Positions 1-13,084 of a stretch of DNA of 64,000 nucleotides are shown here, one piece after another; positions within the stretch are counted from its first letter, which is position 1; every line of letters starts with the position of its first letter. Origin of the DNA: Isoetes taiwanensis (lineage: Eukaryota > Streptophyta > Lycopodiopsida > Isoetales > Isoetaceae); assembly GCA_021234155.1 (NCBI GenBank), contig JAJEKV010000109.1, forward strand, positions 1,902,764 through 1,966,763. The letters run 5' to 3'. Both the position numbers and the translations under genes were made by a program. A model generated the notes under the pieces. That model searched no databases and was not told the origin of the DNA. It was given only the letters and a program-made list of their open reading frames with translations.

Positions 1-479
1 TGCACCCTCTTTCGTCTTTGCTGGGGACGTCATTAGCAGACGACTCCACGAGCATCTTCATTCTCCTGCAGAACCATGAGCCCCTCGGTTTCTCGCTATT
101 GTGCTTGCATCCGAGTTGGCTAAGGAAGGGTATGGTGGCCTCTAACACTCTCCACACCTACCACTAAAGGTCCATTCGATATCTCCCTTGAAGTGGCATT
201 GTGTCATTTGCCCCACAACCCCTTTGGGTATACTAGATGTTCATTAAGGAAGAGATACACAACCCCACAAGGACAAGAGTGTTAAAATCGAGTAAGGGAA
301 GACTTAGAAAGCATTGCAAAATGACTGGGGATTCCCATTCAATGGTTACAAGGACACAAAATTCATGGTGCCCTTTACATTTGAGGTTCCTTAGATTCCT
401 GTGTAGGGTTAGCATTACGACGCCTCACAAATGGTAGAAAAGAAGGTTCGGCCCAACAACAAAGTTATATTCACAAGAC

Positions 480-930
480 AAATCACCAATTTGTTCTCCT
501 GGTGGTAGAAGAGTCGTGAAGTAGGCGCATTACCGCTACCACCAGAAGGTCACCAAGAGAAACACATTCGAGATACGCTAGGCCTACATTCGAGATACGC
601 TTAGCTCCACCGGACAGCTTTCACGATTCAATATTCCATTACAAGACAACTGGCCACCGCCTGTTGTCCTCTTTTGTTAACACTGGGCGGCCGCCTAATT
701 AGAACCCAATGAGCTATATAAGGGTAGTATTGATGCAGCCGGGCCTCTGGAACAATGGGTACAAAGAAGGTTGTCGCCTCGAATGTTATTCACACAAATT
801 GGGCTTCCAATCTTGTTCGCGGTGGTTAAAGAGCTGTAAAGCAGGCGCACACTCCCACGCCTACACCTCTTAGCCGGCCACCAAGAGAAAACATTATCTG
901 AGATACGCTTAGCCCAATCGACAAAGCAGC
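480..930. repeat. Diverged direct repeat pair, about 340 bp apart
   Basis: Two blocks (about 481-620 and 800-920) share an ordered set of words. Each has a TTATTCACA-like start, a GGTGGT(A/T) stretch, AGAG(T/C)(C/T)GT.AAG.AGGCGCA, CACCAAGAGAAA and GAGATACGCTTAGC. GAGATACGCT also occurs twice within the first block (about 568 and 594). A weaker relative of the GTAGGCGCA..ACCAC word lies near 4480. No coding frame runs through the repeats. They are probably decayed pieces of an unidentified transposon or satellite. Confidence 0.5.
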
Positions 931-3900
931 CCACCCGGTCCCTTTCTCTCAGATGAAACCGGCGAGGCGCATTACACTAAAAGAAGTAAGGAGGGCAAGA
1001 TTAATTCACCCGAATTTATCATCGAAGCCACAAAAACAAAATACAATCGAAAGCATTGGAAGGGCCTCGATTACAAACAAGGTTAATGGAGTAAAATAGT
1101 CTCTACACAATTCCCACAACAATTTCGTGAAAAGGATTCGACCGCATGGAAACTTAGAGTTTATGTAAATGTGACAAAGAACTGCGGGAATGATGGGTGT
1201 AAATCAACAGGCTTAATCTAAAGGGCTGAATGAAGAGGGAATGAAGAGCGGAATGGAAAAGGTGTGAATGAATCACCGTGGAATGGAAAGGGCGGATTGA
1301 TTACATCCCTTCACATCACATTTGCAGCAATTACACATCGAGGTATGGCGAATTTGAATCGCGGGAGCAAAGCATCTAACCTTGGAGATTTCTTTACTAC
1401 AAACATGAGTATGAATCAAGATGTTTGCTTTAAGTGTAAAAATATAGTAGCCAACAAAGTAATCAGCCAAAACAATGGGTGTTCGAATCAAAAGAGATTT
1501 GCATTTAAACAGAATTCCCCCAAAATTTGAATGTAATTCCCCCATATTTTGAAAGTTAAAATGTCCCACCTAACTGGCAATGTCCGCCCGAACTTTAAAC
1601 ACAATTCTCATTTAAAGTATCGCGGGCGACACGTGCATGACTCGAAGCACTCTTTAAGGGCTATAAACACGACATTTGAAATTCAAAAATCTCCGCACTG
1701 GAGCATATATTCATAATTAATTCTCACTGAATCCCATCAACGGTCCATTTGTACAACTTTACATGCACGACACTTGTCTTTGCGCCATGAAAGGTCCATA
1801 ACCCTTTAAAGCCCCCACTCTCCACTATTGCATTTAGAAACTTCGTGGTTTTGGCGCTTTGTGGCGCGCTTTTTTACAAGGTCGGCCTATATTTGTAGCT
1901 AATGAAAGTCTTTTCTCATCCCTATCCCTGCCGCCAGACTATAATTTCAACCAAATTGCCGGCTTCGGATCGAAAGCACCCCATGCTTTGTGTTTCGGCC
2001 GCTTTGTCGCCATCCTCATATGCCTTCCTCTTCATTGTCCTATCAGCCTGGTACCCTTTTTTGCAGCATATGGAATCTTAGCAGCTGATGGCATCTCAGC
2101 CCCACCACAGAGGTAAGCCGGACTACTTTCTTAATGTAAACTTGAGCCAAGAAATGATTGAGTATCCCGGGCTATTGCATCTCGGAATTTGGGGTCATGG
2201 GCTTCCATTATATTAACATCTTCTAGATGCCCTAATCGGTCCCTACAAATGCAAAACCGTGCGTGAACCTAATAGGGCACCCAATTGCTTCCGCGGAGGG
2301 TCTTTCAGCTTGCAAGACATTGGACTTTTTCCCCTAACACCAAAGTATGGACGCCTAATCTCTACTTATCCCTAACACCAAAGTGTATGGACGCTTCAAT
2401 TGCCTATCCCTGAGAGCACGACTTTGAAGGTAGATTCATAGAGAACTGGCTCACCAATTCTACCTACCCAAGTCTACCATCCTAGGAAATCGCGGTTTCC
2501 TGATAGGCAACTGGGCTGTCCGCTTCCACCTTGGTGAGGGATAAGCAACTGGGCGGACGCTCAGCTTCTCATGTATGATCCTCGGATTAAATTGGCTGGG
2601 CTCACCCTGGCCCCTACGATGGAATAAGCCTCCTCACCGCAAAGGCTCACCATGAGCCCAAATGAAGTAAATTGGGCGGGTTTCCACCCTATAAAGGACA
2701 ATCCCACCCATGGACGCCCACTTGGGTCTCCCCGCCGTGATGCGCTTGTCTCCTATTCTGGCGCTCACCATGAGTTGATGCATCGGTACTGGGCGGCTTC
2801 CACTTGGTGTGCTGTGATCCGCCACCAAGCGGGTCAATTTGCCTCCATCATACAACAGCCTCTTCACCCAAGCCTCCTGTGTACTAACATACTCGCTCAT
2901 AGAATTAATATGGCTTAACAGCGGTAATCGCCCTGCCCCAGACCGACCCAAATTTGCGCAGGCTATTGCAATAGTGATGCAAGAACAGTAAGAAGAGAAA
3001 AGAACCGCTTATCGGCATCCGTGCCAGCCCTGGCGAAATTTTGACGGTTGCTGAGGAATGGTCCGTGCATAGAGATAGGGAACATTCATCCCCGGGTCCC
3101 GCATACAAACCACCCCTCAAGGATCTTTGCTTTGGCAAGATAGGGGCTGTGAAAAAAATGAATTCGCTGGTATCACATCGACATGGAGGTCTCGCCGAGA
3201 ACAATCTATGACTTCCTATCATGTTGAAGACACCGATCGGATTCTTCGTCCGCGAGTAAAGTTCCACTTTCTAAGCACGAGCCATGTATGATGAGCTAGT
3301 ATAAAGGAAAGTCTACATTCTGCATGCCTTTAAAGGATGTATGCTTAGACTCATATGAAAGTTTAGAGCGATCGAATCAAATCAAGAAACCGAGATCTTG
3401 ATGGCTACTACTGCCGGCAAAGGGATATTAGAACACAAACAACAGCCGAAAAGTGACCGCTCACCTGAGTATCGTGGCAAACCAACCTAAAGTATAATGC
3501 ATACTAAGTGGCTGGTCTAGATACAAGAAAGGTGAGACAAAGATGCTGCCAGGCAGCCTTACAGAGACCGATACGCCAGCAGTTAGGCTGGGCTGGCGGA
3601 CACCGCTAAGGCTATTCAACGAAAGTCGCTTTACCAAACTTCAGATTCTAAGTGGAATGAAGAGAATATCAAGGTCGCCTGCAGGTGAGTGCGTGCGTAA
3701 GAGGACTACCATCAAGAGGAACCCCTAAGCGCAGAGGAAAAGATTTAGGTGGTCCGGTCCAAGAGGCGCAAGCTGACATCTTATCACAGAGCCCAAATAG
3801 TTCTAGAGGGAGTCCTTGTCTCCGCTTCTTCATCCGAAGAACGATAGTAGCCGCTGCATCGCGGAAGTTCACTCCATCCGGGTGGCTTACCGCCACCAGA

Positions 3901-6900
3901 GAGCGCATGAGTTGTCACGTAACGCCATAGCACCGCTACCGTGGAGAGAATCACCCACCCTCCGCGGGTCGGCACGCTTCTATGTGTTCAAGATGCATAA
4001 AGCCCCTCGCGAAATATGACTTGTGGGTCATGTCCAGCACTTGGACACTCTCTACCAATCGCTTATCAGCCATCGATGCACCCTCCCTCGTACCGGCGTC
4101 GCGGCCGTCGATCCAGACAGCTGTGCAATCATGGGAAAGCATGGGAGGACTCGCAAAATGTAATACCGATTGTCACGGCAACCATAATGGCACTACTCTG
4201 CTACTAACCGCTTGTCACACAAGCTTTGGCATGGCCTCCGAAGGAAGCAATTTATGTTAACCGATATTCTTTTCTATGCCAAAAGGAAGGCCGGAAGCCC
4301 GCAGGAAATCTCACAAAGAACGAAAGCACGCTCGTCGCCTGTGAGAATAATGACATAACAAAGAAGACTATACACTAAGAAGTATTCTTCAAGAAATTCA
4401 GCAATTTTCAGAACCAAAGTGGGCATTCTATGGGAAGCCTAAGAAGGCGTAAACCGGCACTCCATCGGTGGAGCTTATTCCGTAGGCGCACTACCACCAT
4501 TACTTCGACAGTCAGGTTATCCACTAGCCTGAAATTGGGCGCCCGCCTACTTCAATGTGCCGCACTAATTTTTCAAATTGGGGTTTCACTCTAACCCGGG
4601 CCGAAATAGGGTGCTCGCCCACTGAAACGCTCGTGGAAATTGGGCTCCCGCCAGCTTCACCCCGGTGTCTGGATGATCTGAAATTGGGCGGGCTTCAATT
4701 TGCGCCTAGTGCAAGCAAATTAAGATGATGTGTATGCGCCTTATCCGTGCCTTCTGTCATGTGATTGGAAAGTCGAAGGCCAAAAAAGCATTAAGAAGTC
4801 AACTATGCGTGACTACATACTACTTTGTATATCTTGACGACGAAGTCGCGGAATATGTGCACCGGGTTGCCCGGTTATTCTAATAAGACCTTTGAAGGAC
4901 GAAGGGAGAAAAATTGAGGTGAAGGATAGGCTTAGACTTTCACCAATAATTCCTGTCGCCTATTAAAGTCCATGCATCCTCTAGATCTACAAAGGGCTGC
5001 TGAAGGAGATCAAGGATGGCACCACATTCCTGAAGGGAAGCAAGGATTATTGGGAGACGACTATGAAAGTCGAGCCGGAGAGTCAAGAAGATTGGAACAA
5101 TGGAGGCGGCCCTTGTCGATACATGAAGGAAGTGAAGAAACTTCCTTTCAAGACATGGCTGCCTTGAGGCAAGCTCACCCCATATTCACGGAGAATCGGC
5201 GCTTATGTTCGCAAGTAGCATCGAGTGGATGGGCGTAAGGGCGCAAAGAGATGGAGAAGGAAAGCTTCCCGAGTCCCCCTACAAAGAAAGTAGACGAATA
5301 TCTTCTAGGGCGGTTGAGGAGGGTGGCAAACCTTTCCAGGTTTCCACGCTAGTCCGAGGGTTTGTGCGCGGACGCGTAAACACCGGCCGCTTCATTGGAT
5401 GCGACTTTCGATATAATGAGAAATGGCCAAAGGAAGATTATGAAAAATTCCTTGACCAGCTAAGCACGATGGCGGACCAGGCCAGCCTTTACCGGGTAGC
5501 TATATTTATTACCCTGCATCCTCAATGAGTGCCTATCCGCCATGAAGACAATAGACAAGGGCGGCCGTGTTTGGGTTGGTTCCTACGACCCCAACCGTAA
5601 GCTGCGACTACCTCTAGAGTTCGAGTTGCAATGTCTTGTCCCGCTAATGTATGTTGCCGAGACGCAAATGGCACGCATCGATTACAGAAATAAATATTTG
5701 CTTCGCCAATTCCGACCATCCAAAGCAATATGCTAAGTTTCCCAAGCATTTCACGAGTGGAAACGGGGACATCGAAAAAGAATTTGCCTGATCATGAAGT
5801 GTGCGTGGTATGCATTTTAAATTGGGCCCACCAATTTGCTTGTTGACTATCAATGTTTCTAACATTTGTTTTCCGTGCGGCTTATTGGTCAGACGACCTT
5901 GGTGCGACAAGGGTGCAAATGTGGGGAGAAGTACCGGTGCAAAATCAGTTGGAAAGTAGGGCGTGCACCTATCTAGTACGTGTTGATCCCCGAAGGTTGC
6001 AATTCGCTTCGACTTCTTTCGGTGATGCTTTTTAGCCGAGCGGCGCAGTGCGAGGGCTATAAAACATTGTCTTTGAGACGACGAGAAGCTGGAAATTAAG
6101 CTTGCGGATATTCGAGCAACTCGATGTCATGTTAGACGAAAAAATCAAGAGCTCGGCACTACGAAGATAAAAAGAGGGAAAGAAGAAGGCCTCTACTTCC
6201 AAAAATGCTCCTCGAAATTTCCTGCCCTCGAGACACCTTGTCCGTTCGCCTACAACCATAAAACTAAGTGCAATCAATTACGAGACGTGACAAGAGCGCC
6301 ATTCAAGTAGAGCTCAAAGGGCGCCGCCCTAGGCTCTCGTGGATTTGGAACTATTTGGGAGAAGAAAAAACAACATCAACATATGGCGACCGGCGGGGAC
6401 GGGTGAATACTGGGACATGATTGAGGCGACCTCAAAGTTCGAGGAAGAGGTTGCTGGGGAGCCCGACCGCTGTCGTTGTCATGGAAACACAGGAAGGGGA
6501 CAATCAGGATGGAGAGGATGTGGTCCCCAACACGATGAGCGATCAAAGATGTAGAGGAAGAGGTGGCGAACAATGAAAGACAATCAAGGTGCGATGATGA
6601 GAATGAGGAACCGGGGCCCAAGATTTTATGCAAAGAATGGAATTGATCAAAGAGGCAAAGACAACAACCTCAAAATTTCAAAGATGGAGAACCCAGTAGG
6701 GATCATTCTAAGATGTGTCTCCGACGAATGAGCGAATTATGATTTGAAAATACGTGAAATATGTTAATAACAATTGTTCATACTTCTTTTTCAAAATGAT
6801 AACGCGTTGCACTCATTTCCTTGTCTTAAATTTCTCTAGTTTACTTTGCCCCAACCAAATTGGGCTTAATTTGCTAACCAAATTGGGCTAGCGCCGAATT

Positions 6901-8690
6901 TGGTTAACTTTAGAAACTATAGCCTTTTATTAAATTTATTTGACTTAGCTATCCTCCGCAGAAGAAATTGGGTGGTTTCCCAATTCATGCAGCAAGTGCC
7001 ATCAAACATGAAGTGAAGTGGAGCCTGCGGCTTGAGTGGAGATCAAAGAGCAGACCCTCAGGAATTACTCAGGTACGTTACATTATATAATATTGACTAT
7101 GCTTATTACATCCTTACAACATTATTATATCCTTGTCAGGTACATTAACATATCCGAGTGTACAAAGAGTCACTTTCGTCGTCAACGCCAGCGCCAAAAG
7201 GCGATGCCATCCCGGCTCAAAGATCTGGCCGTCGGGGCCAATACTGGTGGACCACAACACGCAGTGAGCTTCCTGCAATTACTCGCAGGTCCATCTGCTT
7301 TGGACTGGAGCCATGGATCAAGACTAACACCAGTCATATAGCACTGGCAAATATCGTTGTAACTCAAGTAGCACTTGAAGGATCGGATGTTCTCCGGACG
7401 ATCCGGCAAGGAAGCCATGAGAGATGAATGCAAAGTGGAGCCGCTTTTTAGTCGTGGAGAAAATTATTGATGTCAATTATTGGTACATTCTAGCGCCGCG
7501 GTAACCGTTATAAGGTACACAATACTTCACCCAAATTGGGCGGCCGCCCAATTTCACAGATCATTCGATATGAGCATTCAAGGGGCAAAGTGGGCGGCCC
7601 AATTTCACAGGACATGTTGGACAAGTTGCACATATAGAAGACAAGTTGTACTAATACTTTATCTCATAGATGATTACGAAATTACAACAAGATGACAAGC
7701 GTTCATTTAGGGGACTCTTCCCAGTCATTTTCACCGTGCACCCCAAATGATCTTCTCTATCATGTACATTTAATGCTCTCTATTCCATATCGATGGATGA
7801 TAGCGTCGAAGGGATCGGGATAATGGCGAGGGATTTAGAAGCGTGTGGTCATCCAGTCTTCCATGGGTATCTCTCGCCATGACCTTTGCTTGAAGTTTTC
7901 GTGATTCATCTTGCGGTTGATGGAATCACGCTCGTGACCGAATGAGACCACATGGCTAGACGAAGGCCAAATTTGATGGTCAAAATTGGTTTGAGATATA
8001 TTTATACCCACAATCATTATTGAAGGTATTATGCGCAAAAGATTATTGGATGTACACCGTATATACAACCAATAATGCTGCTACAAAAGAGTCATCAATA
8101 ATTCCTTGGCTATAAATATAGTCATTATTCGACGCAAGACAAAGATTCGCGCCATGTCTCGCCATCTTCCACAGCCCCATGTTGACACCCTTACTTTTTT
8201 ATGACCTATGACGATCTTTATGCTGCGAGTTGAAAGGGATCTCTCGATCCCTGGGCCATGATGGTATAGCTAATGGTCAAAAGAAAGACTCCCCGTGAAG
8301 TATCATGTTACTATCCATATTGTGTGTGGGTTCCGAGCGAGGCTTTTTGAGATTAATAGAATCACCAATAATTACAATCTATGACTCATGTATTTAATAA
8401 CTTTATATGATATGATGATGTAACTGTGTTGTCCATGAATCAGCCATTATGTTTCATTCTTATCTTCGGTTTCCGATCTCGTTTTCGCTTTTCCTTTTGC
8501 TTTGCAAGAAGGAAAAGTGGGCGGGCCCTATTTTCCCTCAAAGCGAAGCCTTCATGCAACTAGCTTCAAGCCATCCAAGGGCAAAGTCGGCGGTCCGCCC
8601 AGGTTTACGGGGAGCCTATTCCAGGCGAGAAGATGGGCGGGCCCAATTTCCTCGAAGGAAAGTGGGCGGGCTCATTTTAAATGGAGGCCT
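660..8690. repeat. Interspersed AAATTGGGCGG half-palindrome motif
   Basis: A short GC-rich word, AAATTGGGC or AA(G/C)TGGGCGG followed by CCGCC or a relic of it, recurs at irregular spacing. Examples lie near 685, 797, 2512, 2553, 2668, 2792, 4538, 4637, 4682, 5820, 6857, 6885, 6968, 7533, 7590, 8517, 8582, 8635 and 8668. At 7533-7554 it forms a perfect 22-bp palindrome: AAATTGGGCGG joined to its own reverse complement. I see no comparable concentration to the right of 9 kb. The function is unknown. It could be the terminal palindrome of an unrecognised short element or a piece of a decayed long repeat. Confidence 0.5.
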
Positions 8691-9609
8691 CCCTCGATAT
8701 TAACGTTGGCAGGAAATTGCACGTCATTGGGCCGTTTCTCAATGTAGACAAAAACATTCTATTCATATAGGAATGGAGTACATGGATGGATTACGTAGAT
8801 AATAATATCAACTAAACAACATGCCTCGAAAGAGATAGTTGAACAGAAAAGATAATATATAATAATAGATAATATTAAACATGGACGTTTCAAATAATAT
8901 CCGGTTCCACCGCAATTAGATCCCCCGGTTGGAACTCATATGGCTTGTCGGCAAAGATGTCTGAATCGACTAGTCATCCAATTCTCCCATCGGATAGAAG
9001 TCTTTGAGGATGAGTTTAGATTACCAAAAGCCACACGCCTCTTTTCCTTCTTGTAAAGCTTCTTAAACAACGGCCAGGAAAGTGTTGTGCAGCCAAACAT
9101 CCTCCATTTTCAGCAACCTCTTGAGAGCTTACGCCCCAAATATGGCGTTTCAAAGGAAATCAAGCGACCTTCCAGCTCTACCCTGGCTGAGGTGATCCGG
9201 CTCATCGCCGGCCCTTCATCAACTCTCCACGCGGCCGAAGGAGCTTCCCCGAGTTGGCTTCTCATTTCTTCTCGGCCATTTTGGTTTATCTCGCTCGCGA
9301 CCTCAACTCGAAGCCGATTCGCATGAGCTAATATTGGCTCGGCGATATGGCATCGCATTTTGCTCATTGTGAATCCATCGCTTGCGTTGGATTCCCGACC
9401 ATTAACGACTATGAATCTACACTATGCGATTTCGCGAATGCTCTACAGCCGTATGCGAGACCACGCCTACGTAAGCTTGGCGACACAAACTTCGGTTCGC
9501 GACTTCTTTGGCTTAATAGATACAAGGCCTGCCATCTCACCTACCTGCACACATTTCGAAAATTTGCATCATTCTACTAATTAAAACCCTTATATTCTAA
9601 AAAATCGGG

Positions 9610-10167
9610 TCCATTTGGGAGTCATATGGACTCAGCCAAAGTCCACAATTAATGAAATTATGCTTCATATAGAAATTGACTGCAGGTGTTGTGCAAGGTT
9701 GGGGTGCCATAATAATGGGTTTTTTTTTATCAGGAAGCATACCCTGGTTCACGATGATGGTGTTACATAAAAGATTAATTTGGCTACAATGCATTGAGGA
9801 CACTCATAGCAATATTCCACACACATGGAGTGGCAGGATTATTGGGGGGCTTATTAACAGGAGCCAAAGTTGTGGAGGATATTTCTGGATAGAGATTCAA
9901 AGGATATAATTTATGGCAGCAGAGGGGCTCAATTGGGCAAACAATTTGTGGGTGCAATTTTTATAATTGGATGGAATGTTGTGCTTACTCTTTGCAATTC
10001 AAATGTCAGAAGAAGAGCTACTTATTGGGGATGATGCAGTCCATGGTGAGGATGCCTATGCTTTATGGGCAGATGGAGAGAGAAACCACATTTCTCAAAA
10101 TGTCAAGGAGGAGCACCAACAGCTCAGGTACCCCACAAGTAGAATCCAGACTCTCATCCAGCTCTAA
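9610..10167 (+). pseudogene. AMT2-type ammonium transporter, C-terminal fragment
   Basis: This is the C-terminal half of an ammonium transporter of the plant AMT2/MEP class, a plasma-membrane channel that moves ammonium. Visible pieces in order are [14 protein letters not shown] and [14 protein letters not shown] (about 9675-9775), then in another frame [15 protein letters not shown] (about 9808-9855). A further frame gives FVGAIFIIGWNVV (about 9940-9985). The cytosolic tail is MSEEELLIGDDAVHGEDAYA followed by LWADGER, with a stop at 10165-10167. At least two frame changes and an apparent deletion of the last membrane helix before the MSEEEL tail show it is broken. The twin-His core motif HTH is retained. 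No N-terminal half is visible upstream. Family assignment is confident; loss of function is inferred from the frameshifts. Confidence 0.8.
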
Positions 10168-10531
10168 GTGGCCTTCAACAACTCGAAGTTTGATTTCAAG
10201 CAGCAATAGCCTTCACAATCAAATTGCACAGGTAGATTGTCTTGAAGCAGTCGCATTTCTTTTTTTAGGGATTCTATTAGGAAATTACAGCTTTGCATAT
10301 ACTAGGGAAAACAAGACAAGGTGGTTTTCTGTATTCTTGTTCATAAACAAAAGTATCAAGACAATTACATCAGGATACTCTATTGCATTAGAATGACTGC
10401 ATTTCCATGATATTGGGCAGGTATTCCCTATAATCAATATATTAGCCTTTTGAGTTATGACATAAGCCAAACATTACTCCGAGTGCTTGCTGAACAAGTC
10501 AGTGAGAATAGTGGCCCAACTTTCATCCAAT

Positions 10532-11747
10532 ATTACAATCTAGGTAGCTAAATTCTCAGAGATGTTCTCCCAGATAAAAGTAACTGTAATATTATTAAAA
10601 CCAACTCAAAATATGTATAAAATTATTGCTGCAGTAAGCAATGAAGTAACAATCGCTGAGAAGAAGTTCACAGCATTATTACTCAAGATATTTTCACCAA
10701 ATACGTTTCACCAGAGGGCCCCGGCTTTTCTACAACCTGCAATAACAACAAACAACCAGATCCATAAGATACCAACTTCACAGGTCCAAATCTGATATAC
10801 TGCTTTAATGGACTGACATCAGATATCCATTGCAAAGCTTACCAAAGTCCACACCTTGTCTTGGACTTGAATTGTAAGTATAGCTAACTTTAAGCCATAC
10901 TTACACAATATCTGAAACGCATATCAGATGTGATTTTGAAATAATTTTCTTAAAATAACTGTTAATGCAGGAAGAAAAGGAGCAAATGCTCAAATTGAAT
11001 TTTCATAATAAAATATTGCTAATGCAGGATAAAAACGACCTTACCTGAGAATTGAAAAATAGCCCCCAGAAATGAATCGATTAGACTTACAAGAACATCC
11101 ATAAAGCAACCCAAAGGGATTACCAAAATTTGGTAACTCCAAATACTTCCATGGCAAGTTGTAGAGAATAAACCAACGGTGAAAAACACCAGCCCAATTA
11201 AACCACCAGCAGCAAATGCTGCAAGAAGTCCGAGATTGTGACTCCGCCATTTGTGCCCCTAGGAACAGGCTGCAAGATAGCATAATCATGCCAAGAACAG
11301 CATATAAAATAAAGTAGAAAATGTCCCATACTAATAACTATATAAGCCGTGCCTGCATTGTTGTAATTAGACGAGGCTGGCTCTTAATGAGAACTCCGAG
11401 CTCAGATGACCATGTATCCCCATTACAACAGGCATAATATCCATAAATAGCACCCAATAATCCTGTGACAAGAGGGTTTTCCTTCTTGTTCAAGCACTGA
11501 TTCCGGCCCCCAGTAATATAGGCAACTAATAAAGACAACAAAGTTCTTTGTCAAACTATTTGCAAACACTGCACCTCGCATCCCTTGTCTTTTAACAAAG
11601 ACGGACAGTATGTTGGACCAAAAACAAAAGGAAGCCTTGCCAGTCTCGTTGACCACCTTCTTTAAAACCATCCTCCACAACTTTTTTTTCTTCAGATTTA
11701 TACTTGCTAAGCATCGAGGAACTCATACTGGAGCCAAAAACATTCTT
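10532..11747 (-). pseudogene. DUF92/TMEM19-like gene fragment, tandem copy 1
   Basis: The minus strand carries exon-like pieces of a DUF92 integral membrane protein (the TMEM19/PGR/VTE6 superfamily). The block around 11340-11540 reads LLSLLVAYITGG, then LVTGLLGAIYGYYACCNGDT and WSSELGVLIKSQPRLITT. The last exon (about 10740-10600) gives ENILSNNAVNFFSAIVTSLL, but the preceding VGKPGPTVKR motif is frame-shifted (EKPGPSGETY). The whole segment is a direct duplicate of the next 1.2 kb, offset by 1,216 bp. This copy is the more decayed. No N-terminal exons are present. The family call rests on the ACCNGDTWSSELGVL and KPGPTVKRISG motifs. Confidence 0.72.
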
Positions 11748-12954
11748 ATTACAATTTAGGTAGCAAAATTCTCAGAGATGTTCTCCCAGATAAAAGTAAC
11801 TGAAATATTATTAAAACCAACTCAAAATATGTGTAAAATTATTGTTGTAGTAAGCAATGAAGTAACAATCGCTGAGAAGAAGTTCACAGCATTATTACTC
11901 AAGATATTTTCACCTGAAATACGTTTCACCGTAGGGCCTGGCTTTCCTACAACCTGCAATAACAACAAACAACCAGATCCATAAGATACCAACTTCACAG
12001 GTCCAAATCTGATATACTGCTTTAATGGACTGACATCAGATATCCATTGCAAAGCTTACCAAAGTCCACACCTTGTGTTGGACTTGAACTGTAAGTATAG
12101 CTAACTTTAAGCCATACTTACACAATATCAGAAACGCATATCAGATGTGATTTTGAAATAATTTTCTTAAAATAACTGTTAATGCAGGAAGAAAAGGAGC
12201 AAATGCTCAAATTGAATTTTCATAATAAAATACTGCTAATGCAGGATAAAAATGACCTTACCTTTTTACGAACAGCACATATGCCTGATTAAACTTCCAA
12301 GAACACCCATAAAGCAACCCAAAGGGATTACCAAAATTTGGTAACTCCAAATACTTTTATGGCAAGTTGTAGAGAATAAACCAACGATGAAAAACACCAG
12401 CCCAATTAAACTACCAACAGCAAATGCTGCAAGAAGTCTGAGAGTTGTGACTCCGCCATTTGTGCCCCTAGGAAGGCTGCAAGATAGCATAATCATGCCA
12501 AGAGCAGCATATAAAATAAAGTAGAAAATGTCCCATTCAAATATCTATATAAGCCGTGCCTGCATTGTTGTAATTAGACGAGGCTGGCTCTTAATGAGAA
12601 CTCCGAGCTCAGATGACCATGTATCCCCATTATAGCAAGCATAGTATCCAAAAATAGCACCCAATAATCCTGTGACAAGAGGGTTTTCCTTCTTGTTCAA
12701 GCACTGATCCCAGCCCCCAGTAATATAGGCAACTAATAAAGACAACAAAGTTGCTGCCAAACTATTTGCAAACACCTGCACCCTGCATCCCTTTTCTTTT
12801 AACAAAGACGGGCTGTATGTTGGACCAAAAACAAAAGGAAGTCTTACCAGTCTCTTTGACCACCTTCTTTAAAACCATCCTCCATAACCTTTTTTTCTTC
12901 AGATTTATACTTGGTAAGCATCGAGGAACTCATAGTGGAGCCAAAAACATTCTT
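11748..12954 (-). pseudogene. DUF92/TMEM19-like gene fragment, tandem copy 2
   Basis: This is the better-preserved copy of the duplicated DUF92 fragment. On the minus strand an exon ends in KYKSEEKKVMEDGFKEGGQR plus DW at a GTAAGA donor near 12850. The next exon begins at a GATGCAG acceptor and reads VQVFANSLAATLLSLLVAYI then TGGWDQCL. It continues to YACYNGDTWSSELGVL and SQPRLITT (about 12786-12560). A further exon starts GTNGGVTTLRLLAAFAVG (about 12470) and runs through hydrophobic helices to LVIPLGCFMGVLGSLI. The last exon (about 11975-11822) reads VVGKPGPTVKRISGENILSN. Introns are retained, so the duplication was at DNA level. The 5' part of the gene is missing and the donor after ITTMQ is not GT, so I call it a pseudogene. 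Confidence 0.72.
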
Positions 12955-13084
12955 CTGGTGGGGGTTACAGGCTCCGATTCTTCATGCTCGGCTATGGCTA
13001 TCGGAGCTGTTATGATCCGAAGGCTCCATTCTGAAACAGGGCAATGGATTTGCCGATTAGATGGTTTGCATAGCGGCCGGCCAA

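Larger units (their letters stand above)
1..9600. other. Gene-poor repetitive region, no recognisable gene
   Basis: Reading frames here are short (under about 110 codons) and exist equally on both strands. None carries a domain I recognise. The longest plus-strand frame (5205-5528, 107 codons) has no known motif. Base composition is GC-richer than the rest of the window. TATA-like words occur (for example at about 1660), but without a supporting gene I do not call promoters. The region looks like old transposon or satellite debris. Confidence 0.5.

Noticed and set aside
1-9600. Possible organelle-derived insertion or bacterial contamination because of higher GC and short overlapping frames
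   Set aside because: No organelle or bacterial gene is recognisable and no operon-like spacing exists. Repeats link parts of the region to one another instead.
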